IMG/VR virus record: IMGVR_UViG_3300046471_000258
Coordinates: 1-26,660 of that record
DNA: 26,660 nucleotides
Direction: 5' to 3' (one strand)
From: a virus
Under the pieces are notes generated by a model. That model saw only the letters and a list, made by a program, of their open reading frames with translations. It was not told the origin of the DNA and did not search any database. Below, in pieces: positions 8,253-14,811 of the stretch. Made by a program: the position numbers and the translations under genes. Positions within the stretch are counted from its first letter, which is position 1; each line of letters begins with the position of its first letter.

Positions 8253-8897
8253 TTATGTTGTCGGTGTACCGGAACTGCCGCCGCCCGTCTGGACGCCACT
8301 GTGTTTATGGGTATGAACAACCACGCCGTTTGAAGTGAGGCTGCCGCCTGAGTGGGTGAGGTTGCCGGTTAGGGTGCCGCCCTGTTTCACCTCCAGGCTG
8401 CCCGTGGTGAGCTTCTTGGTGCAGACCACTTCCGGCGTGTCGAGCGTGATACGCGTTTTCGCCGTGCAGGTGATCAGCGGGGCAGTGACTGCCACCTTAT
8501 CCGACGCGTTTACCGTGGCGGACTTGATACCGGTTGCCAGCAGTGCGCCGGTTTTTGGTTCGTACTCGATCACCGCGCCGTCAGGGAAAGTGACGTGTAC
8601 GGCTTCGGCTGACGCTGACGGCGCTGGAAATTCATCAGAGAAAACGCCTGGCATCACAAAGGCGGTATCCAGCTCACCGCCCAGGCAAAACAATAAAACC
8701 TGCTCACCGACAGAAGGTGCCCACCAGGAACGCGAGCGCCCTGCGCGGGAGGTCAGCCAGTGCAGCCAGTCGGTGACGTTGCCGCCGGTGTTCACGCGAC
8801 AGGTGCCCGCAACTAAATCCACCTCGGCAACGGTGCCAATGCGGATCAGATTGCGCAGCAGGCGCGGAATATCGTTGTTTGGGATGGATGTATTCAT
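8253..8897 (-). CDS. V: Baseplate spike protein gpV
   Basis: This 214-residue homologue of P2 gpV (211) forms the trimeric, membrane-piercing needle under the baseplate. It has an N-terminal OB-fold region (GTVAEVDLVAGTCRVNTG, DWLHWLTSRAGRSRSWWAP, GEQVLLFCLGGE). A beta-helix repeat region follows. The C-terminal HTHKH motif at residues 195-199 is the HxH iron-binding site of the spike tip. It is the first gene of the V operon, with a late-promoter-like dyad about 50-65 bases upstream and a hairpin in its short leader. The site before the ATG is a weak ribosome site. Confidence 0.95.
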   Translation of the reverse strand: MNTSIPNNDIPRLLRNLIRIGTVAEVDLVAGTCRVNTGGNVTDWLHWLTSRAGRSRSWWAPSVGEQVLLFCLGGELDTAFVMPGVFSDEFPAPSASAEAVHVTFPDGAVIEYEPKTGALLATGIKSATVNASDKVAVTAPLITCTAKTRITLDTPEVVCTKKLTTGSLEVKQGGTLTGNLTHSGGSLTSNGVVVHTHKHSGVQTGGGSSGTPTT

Positions 8898-8907
8898 GGA
8901 TAAAAGA

Positions 8908-8929
8908 ATGCCGCCCTGTCAGGCGGCAT
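8908..8929 (-). repeat. Hairpin in the leader of gene V
   Basis: A perfect 8-bp inverted repeat (ATGCCGCC/GGCGGCAT) with a 6-base loop lies 10-30 bases upstream of the V start codon, just in front of the weak ribosome site. It could affect mRNA stability or V translation. Confidence 0.5.
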
Positions 8930-8943
8930 ACAATTTGAGGCGG

Positions 8944-8964
8944 GTTGATGGCGGGTGGCACAAC
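8944..8964 (-). promoter_or_regulatory. Candidate Ogr-dependent late promoter site for V
   Basis: The dyad GTTG-N13-CAAC is centred 57 bases upstream of the V start. The surrounding block CGGGTTGATG-N5-TGGCACAACGT is repeated exactly between O and P at 18537-18562, in the same orientation. P2 Ogr sites are dyads near -55 with consensus TGT-N12-ACA; this one is similar but not identical. Confidence 0.6.
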
Positions 8965-9140
8965 GTAGGGATCACTGACTGAGGAATATTAGTCAAACTT
9001 GAGCTGACACATCTAGTAGGTAGAACATCATCAAATCTGACAGCCTGGTTTGAGCGAACAGCAGACATTACGCGCACAACGACTGATTGTTATCGTTATA
9101 TTTGATATAACATCCCTGTACGTCCTGCGGCTATGTACGT

Positions 9141-9377
9141 TCAGCGCCAGCGTTCCATTCGGTACTGGACAGTGATTCCACTCTCAGACATGGTATGAAT
9201 GTAACCGGGTTGGTTCAACGTCTGATCGATTGCCTTAGTACGATGCGTTTTATATTTTTGTCTAGCCTCTTCTGGAAAGTTTTCACCAGTCACCATTTCA
9301 TCCCAGCTTTCATAGGATTTCTCCCCCGGAACCATAATGACTTTCCAGCGTTGAAACCGACGTTCGATCTTCTCCAT
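9141..9377 (-). CDS. Small protein of unknown function upstream of V
   Basis: This 78-residue frame encodes a charged, soluble protein with segments RRFQRWKVIMVPGEKSYESW and EEARQKYKTHRTKAIDQTLN. Its amino acid mix and conserved-looking aromatic residues suggest a real protein, but the ribosome site is weak. It is oriented like V but lies upstream of the V late-promoter dyad, so it would need another promoter. It sits at the left edge of the accessory block, next to the IS remnant. I do not recognise a family. Confidence 0.45.
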   Translation of the reverse strand: MEKIERRFQRWKVIMVPGEKSYESWDEMVTGENFPEEARQKYKTHRTKAIDQTLNQPGYIHTMSESGITVQYRMERWR

Positions 9378-9441
9378 TTATGGCATCTCACCCAGTAAAG
9401 TTATCAATGATTCACCTTAACACACTATAAGCATAACCATT

Positions 9442-9560
9442 TTAGCTCCGCGCACTTTTTGAAGTTTCCGGTTTTTCTATCATCAGCCGGTACTCATCTG
9501 GTGACCGGTTATTCAGGTATTCATGAGGCCGCTCGCTGTTGTATTCCGTGAGCCAGCGGG
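9442..9560 (-). pseudogene. Remnant of an IS3-family transposase (OrfB C-terminus)
   Basis: Reading the minus strand from about 9560 to the stop at 9442 gives NPRWLTEYNSERPHEYLNNR and then SPDEYRLM, about 39 codons. This is the C-terminal end of an IS3-type DDE transposase, in which the motif TEYN…RPHE.L lies just after the catalytic Glu region. There is no start, no catalytic DDE, and no upstream transposase sequence, so it is a dead fragment. It marks the left boundary of the AT-rich three-gene block and suggests IS-mediated gain or rearrangement. Confidence 0.85.
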
Positions 9561-9591
9561 GATTTTGGGCTGAACACGCGCTAAGTTACAG

Positions 9592-9619
9592 TTGCTTACA
9601 AGAGAAAACTATGTATTAA
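9592..9619 (+). promoter_or_regulatory. Possible promoter of the three-gene accessory operon
   Basis: TTGCTT and TATTAA are separated by 16 bases, about 110 bases before the first ATG of the operon, between the IS remnant and the first gene. In AT-rich DNA such matches are common, so this is weak. Confidence 0.3.
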
Positions 9620-9729
9620 ATCAATGACGTTCCAAGCGTACTTACAACTAGGCGTCTATCATATTCAGCTTTGTCTTTGCTGAGGGCGGTAGCGTTCCTT
9701 CATATGCTCTCAATTAAACGGAATATCTA

Positions 9730-10710
9730 ATGAGTGAAACAAAGCATATATCTGAAATGGCAGAAAAAGTAGCAGACAACTTGTTCGCAGTTTTTAAATG
9801 GGAAAGAAAGGTTGTTTCTGATCATAGTTGGGATTGTAACAGTCCAGAAGAGCATGGTGGAAAAAAAGATCATCCTTCAGATTGTGTTTTTTATTACAGA
9901 GATCCTTACGATGGCGAAGTTAAATATATAAACACTGATCTAAAAAGTTATGCAAAAACTACAATAAATAAAGAGCAAATTAATAAGGCAATCCATTCAC
10001 TTTCATATGCAACTAATTGTGCGGCATATAATGACAATTGGAGAAAGCTTTTCAAGCCGATAGGGAGTTTTTCAGTTATAGGAATGCTCTTTGTATATAA
10101 TCATTGCGGTGGTTATAACGGGAATTTTTCAGAAATAGTCGCAGAGATTGGAAGTGATGATAATCATTTAGATAGTGACAAAATGATTTGTATTTTCTCT
10201 CCCTATCAAATTACTACTTTGAATAGCATTGCCAGTGATATTAGAGTAATGATAGGCAAGGATGAGTTACCTAAGTTGAATAAATTTAGTTACTATCATC
10301 CAAATGAAATGCTAATTAAAAATCATTTTGACCATGATTATACAGAGCCTGCTACCATTAATGTTTTATCTTCTCCTTGGATTATAATAAAACATGCGGA
10401 ATGTGATAAAGAGAAAGCTGGTTATTTAATATATTATACAAAAGATGGTTCAGAAGAGGAAGAGTTTGATTATTTTATTGATGCATTAAGTTATTATCAA
10501 ATAATAGATAATACTATTAACGTTAGGATTAAACTTACCAAAAAGAATGATCACGCTGCTAATAATTTAATAACTGCCATATGTAAATACTATAAGTTTT
10601 TAGGCCGCAGTGAAGAAGAGTCAAGAGCTTTAGCCAACAACATGGTTAAAGGTACAATTGATCAAGTTGTTCCACAATTTTCGCCGATTGAGTTGGGGGT
10701 GTTGTCGTGA
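9730..10710 (+). CDS. Unknown protein with a PD-(D/E)XK-like nuclease pattern, accessory gene 1
   Basis: A 326-residue soluble protein that I do not recognise by name. The N-terminal 90 residues show the order expected of a PD-(D/E)XK nuclease. There is a first helix with Glu (E12 or E25), then HPSD at 48-51 beginning a beta strand (CVFYYRD). A turn and second strand follow (EVKYINT), ending in DLK at 70-72, with a following helix carrying Gln 83 (KEQINKAIHSL). This D-X18-DXK spacing is typical of Mrr/RecB-type folds. The rest (about 100-326) has no motif I can name and no membrane segment. The gene is AT-rich, about one third G+C by eye, unlike the phage genes. Its stop overlaps the start of the next gene by 4 bases (GTGA), so the two are translationally coupled. 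A defence or DNA-targeting role is inference. Confidence 0.7.
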   Translation: MSETKHISEMAEKVADNLFAVFKWERKVVSDHSWDCNSPEEHGGKKDHPSDCVFYYRDPYDGEVKYINTDLKSYAKTTINKEQINKAIHSLSYATNCAAYNDNWRKLFKPIGSFSVIGMLFVYNHCGGYNGNFSEIVAEIGSDDNHLDSDKMICIFSPYQITTLNSIASDIRVMIGKDELPKLNKFSYYHPNEMLIKNHFDHDYTEPATINVLSSPWIIIKHAECDKEKAGYLIYYTKDGSEEEEFDYFIDALSYYQIIDNTINVRIKLTKKNDHAANNLITAICKYYKFLGRSEEESRALANNMVKGTIDQVVPQFSPIELGVLS

Positions 10711-11810
10711 GTGAGGTAGAGAAAAAATATGGTCATAGCATATATTATATGAATGATCAAAACATAAGAGATGGTCTTTTAGCTCAAAAAATAAAACCTT
10801 TGCATTTAATTAAAATCTTAAAAGAGCGAAATATCATTGTTTCGCCTTTAGCGTCTAAAGAAGAATTGATCAACATACTAAAATACCTCAGATTCGACTA
10901 TTATGAATATGTTTATTTATCCTCTTTACTTGCTAATCAGGATAAAAAGGAAAGTAAGTCGAGTATTGATATTGATAAAAAGGTTACAACAACGCAGATT
11001 GTACAAACCTTTGATGCAATAAAAGGCGCCTTAGAGGACCATCAAATAACTGCGAATGTTCAAAAGTTTGGGTATAAAAAAGTAGTAATCAATTATGAAT
11101 ATGTGGAATTTGATCATTCAAAACCACCTATGCGCCAAAAATCATTCCGCAAAGGCATTGTTGAATGTGACATAAATGATAAGGGAGCTATGTTAAATTA
11201 CCCCGCTAATAAAGTTGGCTCTATTATAAAGGAGCATTTAATTAGTCAACTTTCTGCAAAGCTACAAACAGAGTTAAAACCAATTGAGTTTGATTTTGAA
11301 TTCTCTAGCATAGAGACAAGAAACAAATTTTTCCTGGAAGTAATAAATAATGTCGAAAATTATGATGTTTATGATGTAGTCACTGTTGCAGTTAAAAAAG
11401 TTGATGAGAAGAAGGAGCAGGAAAGTTCTTTGACAGATGAAAGTGAAAGTGTAGACGAAGCTTTCACTGGAGAGGTTAGGAATGCTATATTAAGAGGAAG
11501 GCAAATATTAACATCTAAAATATATGGTAGTTTAAATGTCGATAACTATTACATTTATAAAATAACTTGGAAGATACGTAAGGTTATTCCAAAGGTTGGT
11601 TCGGATAAATCTGATTGTTACACTGTTGAGATAGAGTTTAGTGATAAAGATAAGGCTAAAGGGTTAAAATATTGTGTTAAAACAGTGCAAAAATATTCGT
11701 CAAGAGATAAACTTAATGTCACTACAGAAAATCCGTTGAAGAGCGATCAAGAAAATATAGGTAAGTTAATATATCAAACAGCTCTTAAAGTATATTCTTC
11801 ATTACCATAA
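10707..11810 (+). CDS. Unknown protein, accessory gene 2
   Basis: This 367-residue protein starts at a GTG inside the GTGA overlap with gene 1, with a GGGGG ribosome site 8 bases upstream. Residues 30-60 (LHLIKILKERNIIV, then SKEELINIL) resemble a SAP/HeH helix-extended-helix motif, which often binds DNA. A Lys/Ser-rich linker follows at about 80-95. The middle part (about 100-230) alternates strands and helices. An acidic, low-complexity linker around 233-250 separates a C-terminal domain (about 255-367). There are no membrane segments. The coupling to gene 1 and the DNA-binding-like start suggest a partner or specificity subunit for the putative nuclease, but this is inference and no family is recognised. 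Confidence 0.7.
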   Translation: MSEVEKKYGHSIYYMNDQNIRDGLLAQKIKPLHLIKILKERNIIVSPLASKEELINILKYLRFDYYEYVYLSSLLANQDKKESKSSIDIDKKVTTTQIVQTFDAIKGALEDHQITANVQKFGYKKVVINYEYVEFDHSKPPMRQKSFRKGIVECDINDKGAMLNYPANKVGSIIKEHLISQLSAKLQTELKPIEFDFEFSSIETRNKFFLEVINNVENYDVYDVVTVAVKKVDEKKEQESSLTDESESVDEAFTGEVRNAILRGRQILTSKIYGSLNVDNYYIYKITWKIRKVIPKVGSDKSDCYTVEIEFSDKDKAKGLKYCVKTVQKYSSRDKLNVTTENPLKSDQENIGKLIYQTALKVYSSLP

Positions 11811-11822
11811 AGAGACGCTGCG

Positions 11823-12491
11823 ATGGAAAAAAGAATAGTATTTTATGATTTCGAATCAAAACTAAATCACGAGCAAATCGTTAACCGATTTCTTGAGTAT
11901 CGTTTTACACATGATGCCAATTCTGGTTTTAGTCTAAATAAGAGAAATGATAATGGGATTTATTTTCGGCACATAAAAAAGAATATCAATATTGATAAGG
12001 TTGTGACGCCCTTCGGAGATGAGTATGAAAATACGACTATTGATTATGCTATCAATGAAGTTAAAATAAAAAACAATACGCTATATATTACTAACCCGAC
12101 AAGATCACTAATACCATTCAGGACTGATTTATTGAAAGCTTTGGGTTTTCAATGTATTATTGCTAATAAAATTATCAACTTAAAGAATGTTATATCGTTA
12201 CTGTGCAAACAGGAATATGATGTTAATTTGACTGATATTGAGCTTACAACCAACGAATTGTTCAAAGACTCGCGAGTGAAAATGGTTGTTTCTTCAAATT
12301 CTGATCTGATTAGCAAGATGAAAAACTATCTCGGAGATATTGATTCAAACTTAACTAAGATAGGTTTTAATATGAAAATCCTTAACGAGGAGTATTTTGT
12401 TGAAATTGGTTATAAAGGAAGCGTCAAAATTAAAGGAAGGTTAGTAGAGGATTTTGCGGAGAATTATGTTATTAGAAATTTTCTATCCTGA
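11823..12491 (+). CDS. Unknown protein, accessory gene 3
   Basis: A 222-residue soluble protein of unknown family, rich in Asn, Ile and Lys. It starts 12 bases after gene 2 with a weak AGAG ribosome site, so it probably belongs to the same transcript. The N-terminus (KRIVFYDFESKLNHEQIVNRF) looks like a strand followed by a helix. The centre has strand-rich segments (VKIKNNTLYIT), and the C-terminus has VEIGYKGSVKIKGRL. No catalytic motif, signal peptide or membrane span is seen. By position it could be a regulator, an adaptor or an immunity-like component of the operon; the sequence does not decide. No clear hairpin terminator follows. Confidence 0.65.
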   Translation: MEKRIVFYDFESKLNHEQIVNRFLEYRFTHDANSGFSLNKRNDNGIYFRHIKKNINIDKVVTPFGDEYENTTIDYAINEVKIKNNTLYITNPTRSLIPFRTDLLKALGFQCIIANKIINLKNVISLLCKQEYDVNLTDIELTTNELFKDSRVKMVVSSNSDLISKMKNYLGDIDSNLTKIGFNMKILNEEYFVEIGYKGSVKIKGRLVEDFAENYVIRNFLS

Positions 12492-12550
12492 CAGTTTTGA
12501 CGAAATTCAATTTTTTTGATGGCGTATTTATAATTGCGTAGTTCTTTGTT

Positions 12551-12592
12551 TTATTTGATGGACACTGCTGGACTTGAACCAGCGACCAAGCG
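12551..12592 (-). other. tRNA-Ile 3'-half fragment (fossil attachment-like site)
   Basis: On the minus strand, 27 bases (12592 down to 12566) are identical to ileX positions 687-713, covering the end of the anticodon stem, variable loop and T arm. Weaker similarity continues through the acceptor end and CAAAT. On the other side the loop reads CTTATAG instead of CTCATAA. The 5' half of a tRNA is missing, so it cannot be functional. It looks like the att copy that a tRNA-integrating element carries. Confidence 0.75.
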
Positions 12593-12626
12593 CCTATAAG
12601 TAAGCCATAAGTATTGTCGCATGGCA

Positions 12627-12660
12627 TCATGGGTAAATCATGCCTAGTAATTACCCATGA
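12627..12660. repeat. Perfect 10-bp inverted repeat beside the tRNA fragment
   Basis: TCATGGGTAA and TTACCCATGA are separated by 14 bases, 35 bases from the tRNA-like fragment. The spacing suits a dimeric DNA-binding protein or recombinase accessory site. It lacks the T run of a terminator. Confidence 0.6.
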
Positions 12661-12813
12661 GTCAGTGCACAATCTTGTATAAAGTCTCCCCCAAATATCC
12701 CTGAAAACTCAAAATAGCGAATAATATATTGTAAGTTATCGCGTTTAATTTTTTGTATATTAATAGTGAATTGAAACTGGCTAGTCTGAATTGAGTTGTT
12801 CACTTCCGCTTTT

Positions 12814-12853
12814 GGCACAGAGCTGCCTGTCAGATTAGGTTTGGCTCTGTGCC
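12814..12853. repeat. 10-bp inverted repeat downstream of S
   Basis: GGCACAGAGC and GCTCTGTGCC flank a 20-base loop, ending 9 bases beyond the S stop codon. It may be the 3' end hairpin of the head-lysis transcript, but there is no T run after it on the minus strand, so it is not a standard intrinsic terminator. Confidence 0.5.
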
Positions 12854-12862
12854 GCAGTTATG

Positions 12863-13321
12863 TCAGGTGAAGTCTGAGCTAATAAGTATTAGCAATTCAT
12901 CTTCCACAATCTTCATATCCTCCGCGTCCAGTCCTAACAGCGGGCGCGCCGGATACTGCATTTCTTTTGCACGGACGGAAGGACGATCCCGCAGCCCGTA
13001 CTGATGCACTTTTGCCATCCGTTGCACCTGTCCGGTGAATTCCACCACCGCGTCGTCAGCGGTACCTTTGGCCTTCATGTATTTTGCCGTGCGCAGTTTG
13101 GCGAACATTTCCCGCTTAATGCGGCCTTTCTTTGCCCGTAAAAGCTGCGGACGTCGCGGCGTGAACGGCTGCCCCTCCGGCGTGACCTGCTGTTTAATGC
13201 GCTGCTGCTGATGTTTGCGCAGACGCTTCGCAATGGTCGCCGCCATCGCCTTCCGGCTTTGTGGCGACAGTGCCTCAATCAGCCCCGCCAGGCGGGTATC
13301 AAACGCTGACAGTTCACTCAT
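12863..13321 (-). CDS. S: Tail completion protein gpS
   Basis: This 152-residue homologue of P2 gpS (150) completes the head-proximal end of the tail and is needed for head-tail joining. Matching segments are LAGLIEALSPQSRKAMAATI near the start, a strongly basic middle (KRLRKHQQQRIKQQ), and AMKEMQYPARPLLGL-type C-terminus (here KEMQYPARPLLGLDAEDM). It overlaps R by 8 bases and is the last gene of its operon, facing the accessory block. Intact. Confidence 0.92.
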   Translation of the reverse strand: MSELSAFDTRLAGLIEALSPQSRKAMAATIAKRLRKHQQQRIKQQVTPEGQPFTPRRPQLLRAKKGRIKREMFAKLRTAKYMKAKGTADDAVVEFTGQVQRMAKVHQYGLRDRPSVRAKEMQYPARPLLGLDAEDMKIVEDELLILISSDFT

Positions 13322-13781
13322 GCCACTGACTCACTAACTCGCCGTGCAGGTACAGTTCACGCGGCCTTTCCACCGGCGCTGGCAACGGCGGTTCCGGAAA
13401 ATGCTCCACATACAGACCGGCATCAATCTGTTTCACGATCACGCGCTCGGTGAGCTGCACATCAATCGCGATATCGTAGGAGCCATCATCCAGCATATCG
13501 GCCTTGAATTTAAAGCCCGTCTGCTGCTTTTCCGGCGTCGCCATGATGTCCGGCTGGTTCTCACGCAGCCACGCCAGGATCGGGACAATAATCAGGTCGC
13601 AGTCCTGGGCAAAGTTGGTAATCAGCAGCTCCGTCTGATACTGATACTCAAACGACAGCGAACTGGCTAACGTGGAAACGATGCGGCCATTATCCACAAA
13701 CATCCGCAGGGTGTCGGGGCTGGTTTGCAGCACCGGCACGGCGTCAGTTAACGCTTTTCGCAGTTGAGCGGGTTTTAACAC
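13314..13781 (-). CDS. R: Tail completion protein gpR
   Basis: This 155-residue homologue of P2 gpR, also for tail completion, has LRKALTDAVPVLQTSPDTLR at residues 7-26, MFVDNGRI, VPILAWLRENQPDIM, and the C-terminal ELYLHGELVSQWHE. The start is GTG, preceded by an excellent AGGAGGAACACC site. It overlaps the end of lysC by 38 bases and S by 8. Intact. Confidence 0.92.
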   Translation of the reverse strand: MLKPAQLRKALTDAVPVLQTSPDTLRMFVDNGRIVSTLASSLSFEYQYQTELLITNFAQDCDLIIVPILAWLRENQPDIMATPEKQQTGFKFKADMLDDGSYDIAIDVQLTERVIVKQIDAGLYVEHFPEPPLPAPVERPRELYLHGELVSQWHE

Positions 13782-14034
13782 GGTGTTCCTCCTGGCATTG
13801 TTTAACCGCTTCCACCTGGAGGCCGCAGGCGGTCAGCGCGGCCTCCAGGTTTCTGACATCGGCGCTTAAATCGCCGTTAGTGACCGGTGCGCTTGCTGGT
13901 ATCGGGCAGCTCGTGACCGCCGGACAGCCAACGTAAATAATCTGCGGCGCTGGCAAAGGCGGGACGCGCGTGCATCCGGCCAATGCCGTCAGGCAGACGA
14001 GCGCTGTACCAGTCGCGCATTTCCTGATTTTCAT
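13744..14034 (-). CDS. lysC: Outer-membrane spanin lipoprotein (Rz1-like, LysC)
   Basis: A 96-residue lipoprotein forming the outer-membrane half of the spanin complex, which destroys the outer membrane in the last step of lysis. From the ATG at 14034 it has the positive start MKIRK, a hydrophobic core and the lipobox LAGC with lipidated Cys at residue 21. A Pro-rich segment (RVPPLPAP) follows, as in Rz1. Most of its length lies inside lysB in another frame, the usual nested Rz/Rz1 arrangement. An upstream in-frame ATG would put the signal sequence internal, so it is rejected. Confidence 0.85.
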   Translation of the reverse strand: MKIRKCATGTALVCLTALAGCTRVPPLPAPQIIYVGCPAVTSCPIPASAPVTNGDLSADVRNLEAALTACGLQVEAVKQCQEEHRVKTRSTAKSVN

Positions 14035-14302
14035 TAAGTAACCTTTGAATTGTGTATTCACGGACGCGTGCCTGCTCACCCGCCTGTGAGAGCTGGGTAC
14101 GCAGGTTTTGTTCCTGGCGTTCCCGCGTTACGGCTTCATCGTTCAGGCGATTAATGGCGTTGTCGCGGCTTTCAATACCGGCGGACAGCGTGCCGATAAT
14201 GCGCTGTGCCTGGTCGGCTTCATCATGCAGGCCACCGATACGCCAGGTTTGCAGCCCCGCCAGCGCGCAGGCTGCCAGCAGTAATAAAATTAAAATACGC
14301 AT
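13877..14302 (-). CDS. lysB: Inner-membrane spanin (Rz-like, LysB)
   Basis: This 141-residue inner-membrane spanin partner of LysC has an N-terminal uncleaved anchor (ILILLLLAACALAGLQTW, residues 3-20). A long coiled coil follows, with repeated E/R/Q heptads from about 25 to 100, and then a periplasmic C-terminus. This is the P2 LysB architecture. The start overlaps the endolysin stop, and lysC is nested in its 3' half. Confidence 0.88.
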   Translation of the reverse strand: MRILILLLLAACALAGLQTWRIGGLHDEADQAQRIIGTLSAGIESRDNAINRLNDEAVTRERQEQNLRTQLSQAGEQARVREYTIQRLLNENQEMRDWYSARLPDGIGRMHARPAFASAADYLRWLSGGHELPDTSKRTGH

Positions 14303-14811
14303 CAGACTCCCCGCAGGCAGTAGGCCAGCTCATTCGTGCGGCGGCGTTCCAAACCTGCTACGCGGGCACCGTTCACAAACACCCAGCGCGGCAACTGCTC
14401 GCAGGCGTCCCGCCATTTCCCTTTGTTGATGAAAAACGCCAGCGTGGATTTGCAGGCCGCCGTCACGCCGACGTTAAACGCAAAGGACACCACGGCGTCG
14501 TACACCGGCTGCGGCATGGCAACCGGCATACAGCGCGCAATGCCTTTCTCCACCCGCATCACGTCTTCCACCAGATTCACGGCGGCCTGACGTTCGCTGA
14601 TTTGGGTCTGCGGCCTCACGCCTGCGGTGTGCCCAATGCCGTTTGTCCAGACGCCCGCGCTGCACTGATAGGCGGACAGGCGGCAACCTTCAAAATCGGC
14701 AATCAGTGCCAGACCGGCGGCGGACGTTTTCAACGTCGGCGTTTGCGGCAGCAGCGCGGCAATCGCCAGAACGGCGGCGACGGCGCAGCGTCTAACGATT
14801 GATGGCTGCAT
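14302..14811 (-). CDS. Phage lysozyme (SAR-type endolysin)
   Basis: A 169-residue muramidase of the T4-lysozyme family (GH24) that cuts peptidoglycan between MurNAc and GlcNAc. The catalytic triad follows the family spacing: E41, eight residues, C50, five residues, T56 (motif FEGCRLSAYQ…GVWTNGIGHT). The N-terminus (RRCAVAAVLAIAALLP) is a weakly hydrophobic, Ala-rich segment like the signal-anchor-release domains of P1 Lyz and P21 R. It is therefore probably exported by Sec and held inactive in the membrane until the holin depolarises it. It differs from P2 K, which is of the lambda R type, so the lysis gene has been exchanged. It overlaps the holin gene by 20 bases. Confidence 0.92.
   Translation of the reverse strand: MQPSIVRRCAVAAVLAIAALLPQTPTLKTSAAGLALIADFEGCRLSAYQCSAGVWTNGIGHTAGVRPQTQISERQAAVNLVEDVMRVEKGIARCMPVAMPQPVYDAVVSFAFNVGVTAACKSTLAFFINKGKWRDACEQLPRWVFVNGARVAGLERRRTNELAYCLRGV

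Noticed and set aside
12551-12592. A functional second tRNA gene
   Set aside because: Only the 3' half resembles tRNA-Ile. There is no D arm, no 5' acceptor strand and no anticodon stem partner.
12472-12672. 66-codon minus-strand frame over the tRNA-like fragment
   Set aside because: It is translation of the tRNA fragment and inverted repeats, with no protein-like pattern.
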